Below the pieces are notes generated by a model. It did no database searches. It was given only the letters and a program-made list of their open reading frames with translations, and had not been told where the DNA came from. Below are positions 36,155 through 46,105 of a DNA stretch of 64,000 bases, piece by piece. The position numbers were made by a program, and so were the translations under genes. Source of the stretch: Manduca sexta (taxonomy: Eukaryota; Arthropoda; Insecta; Lepidoptera; Sphingidae); the NCBI RefSeq assembly GCF_014839805.1, contig NC_051142.1, positions 15,594,589 through 15,658,588 of the forward strand. The letters run 5' to 3'. Every line of letters starts with the position of its first letter. Within the stretch, counting starts at the first letter, position 1.

Positions 36155-38956
36155 TCATATTCTGATCAGTGATCTTATAAATTTGATTTTCTGACAAAAT
36201 TCATCAAATCTTTTGTACCAACATTTTGGAGATTCCTTTAATCCGTATAATGCTCTTTGTAATTTTAGTACTGTTCTTTGGTCTTGGTTTTTCAATATTA
36301 CCCCTTCAGGTACTTTAATGTAAACATCTATCTCTAAATAACCATTTAAAAATGCAGTTGGCACGTCTAATTGCATGATCTCTAAACTATTGCATACGGC
36401 TTGTGATAGACACATTTTTAAGGTTGTCATTTTAGCTACAGGTGAGTATAGAAACATGCCTTCTGGAATGTTATCCTGCTGGAAACCTCGGACTACAAGT
36501 CTGGCTTTCTTTGTGCCATTGTCTTTTGTTCTAAAAACCCATTTAGTATCTATCGCCTTAGTATCTTTTGGTAATTTAGCAACTTTCCATGTATTCATTT
36601 TCTCCAGAGAGTCTAATTCATTTTGTATAGCATTTCTCCATTCTTTATTCTCAACGGCTTCTCCATATGTTTGTGGATCATCATCAACTGAAAGCATACA
36701 ATGAATTGTGTAAGATTCATAGTCATCAATATAATGTTGTGGCTTCTTTACACTTCTTCCACTTCTTGTGGTATATTTATCTCTTTCTTCATCTTGACTC
36801 TCCATCTCTTCCAATTTACTGTCAGTTTGTTTTATGTCATCCTTGTTTCCTTCATAATTCATAATATTTCTATTCATATCAATACATGTTTTACTCTCAT
36901 TATCTTTATCTTCTTTTGGTATATATTTAATATCTTCTTCATTAAATCTAACATCTCTTGAGGTAACTATTGTATTATTTTCCATATCCCATAATTTATA
37001 TCCATTCTGAACATAACCTATCATCCTGACTTCTTTGGCTCTATTTTCCATTTTGTTCCCTTTTGGTATCTTTAACATCCATGCTTTACAACCAAACACT
37101 TTTAACTTTTGTAGATTCATCGGTTTTCCAAATAATTTTGCCGGTATTTGAAAATTAATGGCAGCTGAGGGTGATCTGTTTAAAAGATAGGCTGCACATA
37201 AAATTGCTTCTCCCCATAAATAATTTGGTAATTCTGTTTCATTCATCATTGTTCTTGCTTTGTCATTCAAGGTCCTGTTCATCCTTTCAGCTTTCCCATT
37301 TTGTTGGGGACTATATGTTTGTGTATATTGTATGTTAATCCCTTTTCCTCGACAGTAGTTTTGAAACCACTTTACTGTATACTCTCCTCCGTTATCACAC
37401 CTTATAGCCTTCACTTTTAATTCTTTTTCGTTTTCCAGACAGTTTATGTAATCAACTATTTTCTTGGCAGCTTCACTTTTATTTCGCAATAAATACACAC
37501 AAGTGAAATGCGAATAATCATCAATTATGGTTTGCATATACCTGTATCCTTCTGTTGTCGCAGTTTTTGCTGGTCCGGCTATATCAGTATGTATCAATTC
37601 TCCTATTCTCTTCGACCTTGGAGATGTCACGGTTTTAAATGGCAATCTTGTTGACTTTCCTTTTACACAACTTTCACAAATTTTATTACTGACTGGAAGT
37701 GACATAATCTTTAGACCTTTTCTGTTTAGGTGTCCCAACCTCTTATGCCATATATCATTGTCTTGACTAGTATAATTACACTTTTCTACAGGATTAATGC
37801 TCATATTCAATACATATAACTTTCCTAAGGGTTCTCCATATAATGTTTTTCCAAATCCATATATTTTTAAAGTGCCATGTTTAAATAATATTGTAAATCC
37901 TTTGCTCATAATTTTCTGCACAGATAGCAGATTGTGACATAAGTTTGGTACAATTAAAGCTGTTATATCTATTTTGCACTTCTTGTAATACAAAGACAAA
38001 ATTCCCTTCTTTGTACATGGTAAATATTGCCCATTTGCTATTTTAATTTTAATTTGTGGTATTGTTTGAATATTCTTCATTAAACTTTCATATTTTTCTT
38101 GAACTAAATTTTCTGTTGCTCCTGAATCTATTATAAATTGTATGTTATTTTCTTCACTTAGTAAACTGAATTCTTCGTCTATATATGCTGAAAAATTAAT
38201 CCCAGTTGTTGATTCAGTAATATTTGCTGACCTATAGTTATTGTAATGTTTTCTATAATTGCCTCGTCCTTTTTTGAAATTAGGCTGATATTTTTCTCTA
38301 GGTTTCGTATTTTCTGGACATTGGTAGGCTTTGTGACCTTTTTTGCTACATTTATAACATACATAAAAAACATTTTCATGAGTGTTCACAGATTCTTCTT
38401 GTTTTTGTTTTATTTTTAATTCAGCGTCCAACAATTTACTTTTTACATATTCTGTTGTTAATTCAGTATTCGTTGTTTCAAGAGCTGCTATAGTAGTTTC
38501 ATAGGTATCAGGCATTGTCAATAAGAGGTGACATACTTTATCTGGCTCGCTTACTGTACTCCCAGTTTCTTCCAATTGCCTTATTAAGACGTCAAATTTT
38601 GTAAAGTGTTCATTTAAGTCACCAGTATTATATTTTAATGTTAGCAGTTTTTTTCTAATGTACAATGTAGAGAGAATGCTCTTCCTTTCAAATATATTTT
38701 TTAGATTAATTATCATATCCCTTGCAGTTTTAGCGTTCCTTACATATTCTAGGTGCTTGTCCGGGATGCTACATACGATCACGCTTTTTGCCTTGGCATC
38801 TTTTCTGGCAAAATCTTTTACATTTTCCATTTTACCTTCCTCAATTGCATCTTTACAATCCTTTTCCTCCAGTATGCATGAAATTCTGAACAGCCAAGAG
38901 CTGAAATTCTCTCCAGTAAGTTGTGGTAACGGTAGAACTCCGTTTTTGTCCGACAT
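36155..38956 (-). pseudogene. copia gag-protease-integrase-reverse transcriptase, first part
   Basis: 933-codon frame starting at the ATG at 38,956, about 100 bases inside the 5' LTR. In order: a gag region (LTGENFSSWLFRI near residue 14), zinc knuckle CYKCSKKGHKAYQC near 199, aspartic protease DSGA near 277, the HHCC region (WHKRLGHLNRKGL, then CESCVKGK) near 405-435, integrase with HTDIAGP, RCDNGGEY and QQNGKAERMNRTL (Asp, Asp, Glu) about 455-560, and the start of reverse transcriptase (RLVVRGFQQ, QLDVPTAFLNG) from about 800. It ends just before the YVDD motif, because of a one-base shift between about 36,155 and 36,175. Enzyme motifs are otherwise intact. The protein would form virus-like particles and copy and integrate the element. 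Confidence 0.92.
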
Positions 38957-39040
38957 TTTTATTTATTTTACTTTCACACGTTGCGCCCGTAATTACACTT
39001 CCTATACTTGTTCTTTGCCAATCTGGCTTACCAAATTCTT

Positions 39041-39054
39041 CTGGGCCCATAACC
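39041..39054 (-). promoter_or_regulatory. copia primer binding site, initiator tRNA-Met anticodon arm
   Basis: Next to the 5' LTR the plus strand reads CTGGGCCCATAACC, which resembles the anticodon stem-loop of initiator tRNA-Met (CAT anticodon within it). On the element's strand this is its complement. Drosophila copia is known to prime with a tRNA-iMet fragment cut inside the anticodon loop. The match is from memory of the tRNA. Confidence 0.75.
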
Positions 39055-39198
39055 TGTTAGATTATGCGTATGGGCGCAGTGAAACATTTATATTATTAAT
39101 ATATATCTTTATTGAGAAAAATGACATGCTAACCAACGCCAAGTATTTGTAAGGAAGGAAGTGTCGACTATAGACTAAAAACCATAGATTATCTAACA
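39055..39198 (-). repeat. copia 5' LTR
   Basis: 144 bp, same sequence as the LTR at 34,820. It should hold the element's promoter. It borders the primer binding site on its inner side. Confidence 0.93.
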
Positions 39199-39463
39199 AT
39201 TATTAGTAACTAAATAAAAATATACATTCCAGTAAAAAGATACACGGGAATTGCTTTTAAATTATACATCCTTATGTAATTTTAATTCGAACTATAATAA
39301 TTAATGTTTATTATTTATTTACTTTCTAATTGTACAACTTAAGGAAGAACAAAATATTCAACACAATTTTAAGTATTTACAAGGAAGTTTAATCATTATG
39401 TAGGTATCAATGGCGAAGGGTCCATATAAAACGATTCCTACCGGGTTCCGTTTCGCAACTTAT

Positions 39464-39927
39464 TGTTACAACGCAGGACATGCCAAGCAAAGCCAGCCAT
39501 GCAGTCACGTGTTAAGCCAAGCCAAAGCCAAAGCCAAGCCAAGCCAAAGCCAAAGCCAAGCCAAAGCCAAGCCAAAGCCAAAGCCAAGCCAAAGCCAAAG
39601 CCAAAGCCAAAGCCAAAGCCAAAGCCAAAGCCAAAGCCACAGCCACAGCCACAGCCACAGCCACAGCCAATGCCAAAGCTAAAGCCATGCCACGGAGGTT
39701 GAATGCCGCAACTTCCACTCGAGCCAGCCAGCAGTATATATTGCCTATGGTTCGCCGTTGATTGTTCGTGACATGACATCCAACTGTTAAATGACGGGTA
39801 TAAAAACCCAAGGCATTAATTTCAATGGACATTCAATTGTGTGCACTAGTATAAGGCGAAACGCTGTCCGAATAATAAAACATAATCTCTGAAGTAATTT
39901 GTATTTATATTTCTCCCTTCTGTTTTA
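39464..39927 (+). repeat. 5' LTR with (GCCAAA)n array
   Basis: The array at about 39,513-39,670 consists of AAGCC and GCCAAA words plus five GCCACA words. Downstream lie GGGTATAAAAACCC (TATA box, about 39,798-39,811), an AATTGTGTGCACTAG start-like site and AATAATAAAACAT (poly(A) signal). Long frames coding for QS, KP, LA or FG dipeptides on both strands are products of the hexamer. Confidence 0.88.
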
Positions 39928-39941
39928 CTCAGAAGTGGTAT

Positions 39942-40610
39942 ATGAACAGTAATCGCCCTAAGGAAACTGGCAATGGCGTTCGCCCGCGTGGCTGGGGGGA
40001 GCAAGAACAATACAATACCAGCGAAAATGAAGATTATCCGCAACCAAAAGCAAAAGAATTGGTCAAATATTTGTTAGAAAAGAAGTCACAAAGGCGCTAT
40101 ACGAACTCGATCAAGAGAAATAACCGCTCAGTCTGATTGACATTTCAAAGGCCACCGTGCGGCGTCACTTTTTTTCTGAATTTGATTCTGATGAGGAAGA
40201 TTGCACGGTATCTACGTGGTTAAAAAAAATACAATTTAAGGGGACGTACACGGCTAGAATGACAAAATAAAAGCCTTTCATCTGCAAGACGAACTCCGCG
40301 GCCAAACCCTTATGATGGCAAGTAAAGAAACCTTACCAACCGGTACCTCGATGATAAAAGTCCAGTCCATGTGGTCGGAAACAGCGAAAGAAATGTTTGC
40401 ACAACGCCGCGTCTCTACGACCTGCGAGATATTTCCTACTCGTTACCTGCTACTTTACTCCGGGGAAGTGAGGGCTACATGAAGATTGTCAACACGGGGG
40501 ATAAGAAGATCAATTTTGAAGTCAGCGAAATTCTGTTGCGAGCTGAAAAGTGTGACGAGTCATTAGCCAAGCCAGGTATGTCAAGCCAAGCCATTGTCTA
40601 ACGTTTAACC
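39942..40610 (+). pseudogene. Decayed gag-like coding remnant of the LTR element
   Basis: A first piece from the ATG at 39,942 (64 codons) is followed by shifted pieces. One at about 40,133-40,269 includes DSDEEDCTVSTWLKKI, reminiscent of insect gypsy-type gag, where an acidic stretch precedes a WL.K(I/V) word. A third piece at 40,371-40,601 contains GYMKIVNTGDKKINFEVSE. The assignment to gag is inference from these words. No pol is present. Confidence 0.45.
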
Positions 40611-41071
40611 ACTAGTGTTTTTAATTTGCGTGTCTGAATCAATCAACTCAGTCTAAGCACGATAAGGCTAGTGCGCGTATTGATAAGGGTAGTGCTAAAA
40701 TTAAATTATTTCGAAACGTCGCAAAAGCTATCGTATTCATTGAAATCGTGATCTTGTATTAGGCAAGCGCCTTCAAGTATCAGTGCCAAGATTAATTTAA
40801 AGCTATATGACTTGTAATCGAGCCCCTATTTTATAACTAAAGTTGTCGGCAAAGACAGATACAAGATCGGGGGCATAAAAAGTTTAGACGGTATAAAATC
40901 TTTACAGGTCTAGTTTCTGCAAACTCTGCAACCATATTACGCACAGCTTTTGTATCCGACAGTGCCAACAGCTCTTACGACCTACAAGACACTGAAAATT
41001 TGATTGATTTCTAGAAAGCTAATCGTGTTCATGTGTCCCATTGCGGGAGCAATTGTTACAGGATGGCCGAC

Positions 41072-41565
41072 TGTTACAACGCAGGACATGCCAAGCAAAG
41101 CCAGCCATGCAGTCACGTGTTAAGCCAAGCCAAAGCCAAAGCCAAAGCCAAGCCAAGCCAAAGCCAAAGCCAAGCCAAAGCCAAGCCAAAGCCAAAGCCA
41201 AGCCAAAGCCAAAGCCAAAGCCAAAGCCAAAGCCAAAGCCAAAGCCAAAGCCAAAGCCAAAGCCAAAGCCAAAGCCACAGCCACAGCCACAGCCACAGCC
41301 ACAGCCAATGCCAAAGCTAAAGCCATGCCACGGAGGTTGAATGCCGCAACTTCCACTCGAGCCAGCCAGCAGTATATATTGCCTATGGTTCGCCGTTGAT
41401 TGTTCGTGACATGACATCCAACTGTTAAATGACGGGTATAAAAACCCAAGGCATTAATTTCAATGGACATTCAATTGTGTGCACTAGTATAAGGCGAAAC
41501 GCTGTCCGAATAATAAAACATAATCTCTGAAGTAATTTGTATTTATATTTCTCCCTTCTGTTTTA
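41072..41565 (+). repeat. 3' LTR with a longer (GCCAAA)n array
   Basis: Same sequence as the 5' LTR but 30 bp longer. The difference equals five hexamers: one extra in the first block and four extra in the main block. Confidence 0.88.
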
Positions 41566-41668
41566 AAATCTAAGTATCATTAGAATGATTTACAGACCAC
41601 ATTTATGCATATTAGTACCGATGTGTTGTGTCGGTTTTCCCTTAGAAAAATTTCACTCTCCGCCAATA

Positions 41669-42204
41669 GTAGGCATATATTACATCGATCTGTATGCTTA
41701 TGAATACCCCTTTCTTTTTAATTTTATTGAAAATTCGTTAAGAAGTTTTATTTAAATTTCGAACTTTTGTAAACATCATATGCTACAGACATTATGTCTC
41801 CCTACAAAAGTTCCCGATACACACCTGTCACGCCACGAGTGGGTAACTTTTAAATAGTCTGCACTTAATTCCCGAGGTTCCTGAGTTTATGTTGCTTTCA
41901 GTGTTGAAAATGATTTGAATTCAGTACCGCTCCCGACTTCGTAAGTGGTTTCAAACTTGGAAAACTTACGTAATTTCAACGGAGAGTTTTTATGTAACTT
42001 ACATAACGCGAACAGTAATGGGAAATATTGTTGGCAAAGATGAAAATATTAAGTTTCGAAATTATTTAAAATTTTCCACCAAAATAGACTGATTATAATA
42101 TTGAAATAAGAATACAAATGTGTTTATATAATGCTATTTTATTTTGGGAAAGAAAATCAGTAAATCCCAACGCTCTAATAATTGTGCCAGCCCGTCCCGC
42201 ACCC
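41669..42204. other. No feature recognised
   Basis: AT-rich unassigned sequence. Confidence 0.4.
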
Positions 42205-42325
42205 CGTGACCACGAAGGCTGCAAAGTCTTCGAAACGTCTAGAGAAAATTAAAATATAAAAACCGCGGTAAAATCCGCAAAATAGTTTAATTCTAATGTC
42301 TAACATTCGCGTAAACAGAAATCAT
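42205..42325 (+). repeat. Repeat I, fullest copy
   Basis: Reads GAAGGCTGCAAAGTCTTCGA, then AAAACCGCGGTAAAATCCGC and ATTCGCGTAAAC. The same chain occurs at 44,970-45,080, and parts at 15,290, 24,205, 56,985 and 61,640. Function and superfamily unknown. Confidence 0.7.
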
Positions 42326-42767
42326 TAACCAACTCTTTTTTAGGCTATAGACTGTTACAAATACAGATCAAAACCTAAAATAAACAATAACATTAATATT
42401 ATAATGGATAACTGAGACAAGTTTTGCAAATGATGTTATACTAAACTAAGACTGAAAATTTCAGTAGGTGTAATCCTAAATCGGCGTAGTTTATAAAACT
42501 TGAAACATTATACAACTAAAAGTAATTAGTGTAGTACTCGAAGTAAATGTCCGCAAATAAAGTCTAGTTCACACAAGTAAGATATCTCCTATAACAGAAC
42601 CGAAATATAACAATATTTTTATACGCCCACGGCAAAGTCACCCCACTCTGTCTGTCTGTCTGTGATGGGTGTGAAGGCAGGAAAGTCTCTCTAATACGTG
42701 CGCGCCTTCTAACAACTGATAATAAAGAGCGATCGGACATATTTTTATTTTGGTCAACAAAGTTATT
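42326..42767. other. No feature recognised
   Basis: Unassigned DNA, with a short TCTG microsatellite at about 42,649-42,663. Confidence 0.4.
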
Positions 42768-42905
42768 CCACTGCACCTGATGGTGAGCGGAGTGGAGGCA
42801 CGATAGTGTCGTCTGACGAAAGATAATTATCCCTCGCCAGTCGATACAATTATGCCGGCCTGTTTGAAACCGGATATATGCAGATTTATATCGGAACGAA
42901 TTTTT
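42768..42905 (+). repeat. Repeat family E, copy
   Basis: GCACCTGATGGTGAGCGGAG, then ATTATGCCGGCCTGTTTGAA, matching the other family E copies. Truncated at its right side. Confidence 0.7.
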
Positions 42906-43560
42906 TAATAGTCTGTGCCGGCAAAGTGACTTAAATGGACCTGAAGGTGTGTATGTAAATTGCTGCTTAATAATTATATGGATTAATGAAAGAACTGCCC
43001 CGAGACTTTACCGTGGCCAAACCAAGCCATCATCATAATAATTTTACTTTAATAATAACTAGCTACATTTAGCATTGCTTTAATAAATAACTACATACTC
43101 GTCTTTACCTCTGCAAATATTATGCCAAAAATCATCCATTAATAACAAATATTTTCGTTAGAAATCTCGATTTCAGTTTTCTGTTTTTTTTTTATCCCTT
43201 TGTGGTTTAGTGCAAATATGGTGTGTAAGTGTATTTCTGACTGAAAATATGTTGCCACTGCAATGGATGCTTTTAGAGAAGTAGTAGTAGCGTTGGGGCA
43301 CGTAATATTAAAATAAGTTGTTATTGATATTTATTTTGTTCGAAACTAACCCTTTTTTTTCATCTATGATTCGAATAACTCATCGTAGTGTTGTTACAAC
43401 AAGATAAGTGTGGTTTCATTTAGAAACGCAATGTCAATGTTACCCTATATATCCATTATCCACTGCCTTCTCTATACAAAGAATTTAAAAAACAAACACA
43501 AATCCTTCACTGCCACAAATGACGCGTGTAATATCGATAACACGGTCGACTGCTTGTTTA
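42906..43560. other. No feature recognised
   Basis: AT-rich unassigned sequence. Confidence 0.4.
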
Positions 43561-43930
43561 TCGAGTAGTAAACAATACTACATCAGACAACGCATTAGCG
43601 TGACACGTGGTAGTGACCTTGAGAGTTCGCCTTTATTAGTTCAACTGGGGGCTGACAGTTTTAGTAATAATCATCTCAGGGGTTGCGAACGGGGCAATCA
43701 ACCAGAGCTTCTAGCTTGCAAGAAGCACAGAGGAAAACATTACCCTTCTTTGAATCGGGTAAAAGCACGCAAGATAAAACATTCTTCGGCAATCGGGTAA
43801 AAGTACGCAAAGATTTGGCGCCCAGAGCTTGGGTGAGATAAGACCGCCACTAAACTGCAAAGATACTATTAAACCATCTATTAATACTGGTCGTTCAGTG
43901 GTTGAAATTTGCCCGTCGAATTCAATATAT
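43561..43930 (+). repeat. Possible LTR remnant followed by a tRNA primer binding site
   Basis: GC-richer block containing two related words (ATCGGGTAAAAGCACGCAAG and ATCGGGTAAAAGTACGCAAA). Directly after it lies TGGCGCCCAGAGC at 43,816-43,828. TGGCGCCC is a typical start of a retroelement primer binding site (tRNA-Lys type). No partner LTR or pol is seen, so this may be a 5' fragment. A frame of 93 codons here is not recognised. Confidence 0.35.
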
Positions 43931-43932
43931 TA

Positions 43933-44957
43933 TCTATACTATTATATAAAGCTGAAGAGTTTGTTTGTTTGTTTGTTTGTTTGTTTGTTTGTTTGTTTGT
44001 TTGAACGCGCTAATCTCAGGAACTACCGGTCCAAACTGAAAAATTCTTTTTGCGTTGGATAGCCCTTTGTTCGTGGAGTGCTATAGGCTATATATCATCA
44101 CGCTATACCCAATAGGAGCGGAGCAGTAATGCCTATCTCAGGAACTACCGGTCCAAACTGAAAAATTCTTTTTGCGTTGGATAGCCCTTTGTTCGTGGAG
44201 TACTATAGGCTATATATCATCACGCTATACCCAATAGGAGCGGAGCAGTAATGCCTATCTCAGGAACTACCGGTCCAAACAGAAAAATTCTTTTTGCGTT
44301 GAATAGTTCTTTGTTTGTGGAGTGCTCAAAGTTATATATCATCACGCTATGACCAATAGGAGCGGAGCAGTAATTGCTAATCTCAGGAACTACCAGTTTG
44401 AACTGAAAAATTCGTTTTCTGTTGGATAGCCCTTTATTTGTGGAGCGCTATAGGCTATATATCATCACGCTATGGCCAATAAGAGCGGAGCAGTAATGGC
44501 TAATCTCAGGAACTACCGGTTTGAACTGAAAAAATATTTTTGTGTTGGATAACCCTTTGATCCCGGAGTGCTATAGGCTATATATCATCACGCTATGACC
44601 AATAGGAGCGGATCAGTAATGAAACATGTTGCAAAAACGGGGAAAAATTATTAGTTTTGAGAGCTTCCGTTGCGTGCGCTGCGTAAACGGTTAAAGTTAT
44701 GCAACAATGATGTATGACGGGATTATTCCTCTTAAAAAGTTCAAAAAAATATATTATAAAACAAAGTCCCCCGCTGCATCTGTCTGCCTGAACGTGTTAA
44801 ACTCAAAAAATACCCAACGTATTAAGATGAAATTTGGTATGGAGACAGTTTGAGACCCTGGGAAGAACATAGGCTCCCGGGAAACTACTACTTTTATAAC
44901 GGAAAACTTTAGCCTGAAAAACTTTATAACGCGGGCGGAGCCGCGGGCAAAAGCTAG
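43933..44957 (+). mobile_element. Non-autonomous Helitron with GTTT array and five internal repeats
   Basis: Starts TCTATACTATTATATAAAGC after an A (43,932) and ends GGGCAAAAGCTAG before a T (44,958), the Helitron insertion pattern. A GC-rich hairpin (GCGGAGCCGC) sits 11 bases before the CTAG end. Inside are (GTTT)n at about 43,960-44,004 and five tandem units of about 122 bp. This arrangement fits the lepidopteran Lep1-type Helitrons as I know them. No Rep/helicase gene. Confidence 0.9.
44010..44622 (+). repeat. Five tandem 122-123-bp units inside the Helitron
   Basis: CTCAGGAACTACC starts at about 44,015, 44,137, 44,259, 44,382 and 44,505. Each unit continues through a GGATAGCCCTTTG-type word, TATATATCATCACGCTAT and CCAATAGGAGCGGAGCAGTA. 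The first two units are nearly identical; later ones diverge. Confidence 0.92.
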
Positions 44958-44969
44958 TAAATATATAAT

Positions 44970-45307
44970 AGGCTGCAAAGTCTTCGAACCGTCGGGAAAA
45001 ATTAGAATATAAAAAACCGAGATAAAATCCGAAAACTAATTTTATTTCAATAGTGTTTTCTTATTTTTACATTCGCGTAAAAATAAGAAAACCTTATTCT
45101 TATGCATATTGTAATTTATGAAATTGTATATTCTTGTAGACATTGTAATGTAATGAGGTAAAGAATGTATTATGCAGCAAATAATTTGTGAAAATAATGG
45201 AACGATTCTAAATGATATATGCCTAACTGACAGATCGTGTTTTATTTAAGACTAAGTAGGTTTTTGTTCAATATATTCAAGCGGACGGAGCCGTGAGCGA
45301 AAACTAG
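44970..45307 (+). repeat. Repeat I joined to a second Helitron-type 3' end
   Basis: Begins with GGCTGCAAAGTCTTCGAA and ATAAAATCCGAAAACTAA (repeat I). It ends at 45,307 with GCGGACGGAGCCGTGAGCGA, then AAACTAG followed by T, a weaker version of the Helitron end 350 bases upstream. It may be a decayed Helitron of which repeat I is the 5' part. Confidence 0.55.
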
Positions 45308-45849
45308 TGTAAAACACATAAATCTTATCGGTTTATACACATCTATTACGATGACAAAAGCACCTTTTCACTCATCATGAAAAATCGCCTAAACCGATTT
45401 CGTTGCGGTTTTAACTAATAAATATACCTAGTCAAAGATTTTAGTAACCGTCACGCAGACATTGACATTTGCCAAGAAACATGACACTAATGAAACTGGT
45501 GATTCAACAAACTAATAAAAAACGAATTGTAAATAAATTAGTTTTCGGATTTCATAGCATATTGTATTTTATTTTGCGAACGTTGTACGACGAAGTATTG
45601 CATTTCTGGAAATACAATGGACGTGAATAATGCTAATTAAATTTCACGCAATCGACGTTGGTGTCAGTTAATTGAGTAAATTACCCTTTGAGACCTATTC
45701 ATACTGTTTTTGTTACATAATATTGATTTACTGCCAATAATAGGGTATTTGACCATGTGTGACAGCTGCCTATTATAATAGGATATATGACTATGTATGT
45801 TTGATTTTATGCATTCTTTAATACGTAACGGCTATTAGTACAAAAAAGA
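45308..45849. other. No feature recognised
   Basis: AT-rich unassigned DNA. Confidence 0.4.
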
Positions 45850-46105
45850 AATCCTTCTGTGAAAACAGCATTAAAATTCTATAAGAAATGAGGCAGTAAT
45901 TCAAATTTCAAAATATTGCTACGTGCAGGAGTGGGCGTGGAGTGGGGATATCGATCCATCTCTTTCTTCCGAACGCATTGTAATGCCCGGTGACGTCACA
46001 TGCAAGCATTCCGTTTCTTTTTGGTTTTTTAACACTCACCCCTACTCCCAAATTTCAGTGGCATATAACTTGTGGAATTTCATCAGATAAAAAACTATAA
46101 GTCAA
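45850..46105 (-). repeat. Repeat family H with internal TGACGTCA, minus strand
   Basis: Diverged inverted homologue of 27,850-28,085, including GATATCGATCCATCTCTTTC and GTGACGTCACATG. Only two copies are seen. Confidence 0.65.

Larger units (their letters stand above)
34820..39198 (-). mobile_element. Ty1/copia-type LTR retrotransposon, nearly complete
   Basis: 4,379 bp on the minus strand with two 144-bp LTRs (34,820-34,963 and 39,055-39,198) that I read as identical, each starting TG and ending CA. The 5-bp target duplication ATTAT is at 34,815-34,819 and 39,199-39,203. The gene order gag, protease, integrase, reverse transcriptase, RNase H (integrase before reverse transcriptase) defines the copia group. 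Identical LTRs mean a recent insertion. One frameshift interrupts the coding region, so it is non-functional as read. Confidence 0.96.
39464..41565 (+). mobile_element. Non-autonomous LTR retrotransposon with hexamer arrays in its LTRs
   Basis: 2,102 bp. The two direct repeats, 39,464-39,927 (464 bp) and 41,072-41,565 (494 bp), start TGTTACAACGCAGG and end CTTCTGTTTTA. Apart from the hexamer array they look identical. The 1.14-kb interior lacks reverse transcriptase and integrase, so it depends on enzymes of another element. I could not find a clean target duplication, so the last one or two bases of the ends are uncertain. Orientation (plus) follows from TATA and AATAAA positions in the LTR and from the gag-like remnants. 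Confidence 0.85.
39408..41668. mobile_element. hAT-type MITE, copy 5, split by an LTR element
   Basis: The left half (39,408-39,463) reads CAATGGCGAAGGGTCCATAT. The right half (about 41,566-41,668) carries TTTATGCATATTAGTACC and an altered end CTCTCCGCCAATAG. Outer 8-mers GTAGGTAT and GTAGGCAT differ by one base, supporting one original MITE. Everything between is the LTR element listed next. Confidence 0.8.

Noticed and set aside
36150..36175. Programmed frameshift between the two copia frames
   Set aside because: No slippery heptamer was seen, and copia elements normally keep reverse transcriptase in one frame. A one-base mutation is simpler.
36375..36961. Plus-strand frames within the copia element (also 35,882-36,172 and 38,658-39,152)
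   Set aside because: They are the reverse complement of copia coding sequence.
39410..39832. Long open frames of QS, KP, LA, FG dipeptides on both strands (also 41,019-41,470)
   Set aside because: All six frames stay open because of the GCCAAA hexamer array. They mirror each other and lie in LTRs, so they are not proteins.
39500..41320. CRISPR-like or telomeric repeats
   Set aside because: The repeats are contiguous hexamers without spacers, and the unit is not the insect telomere repeat TTAGG.
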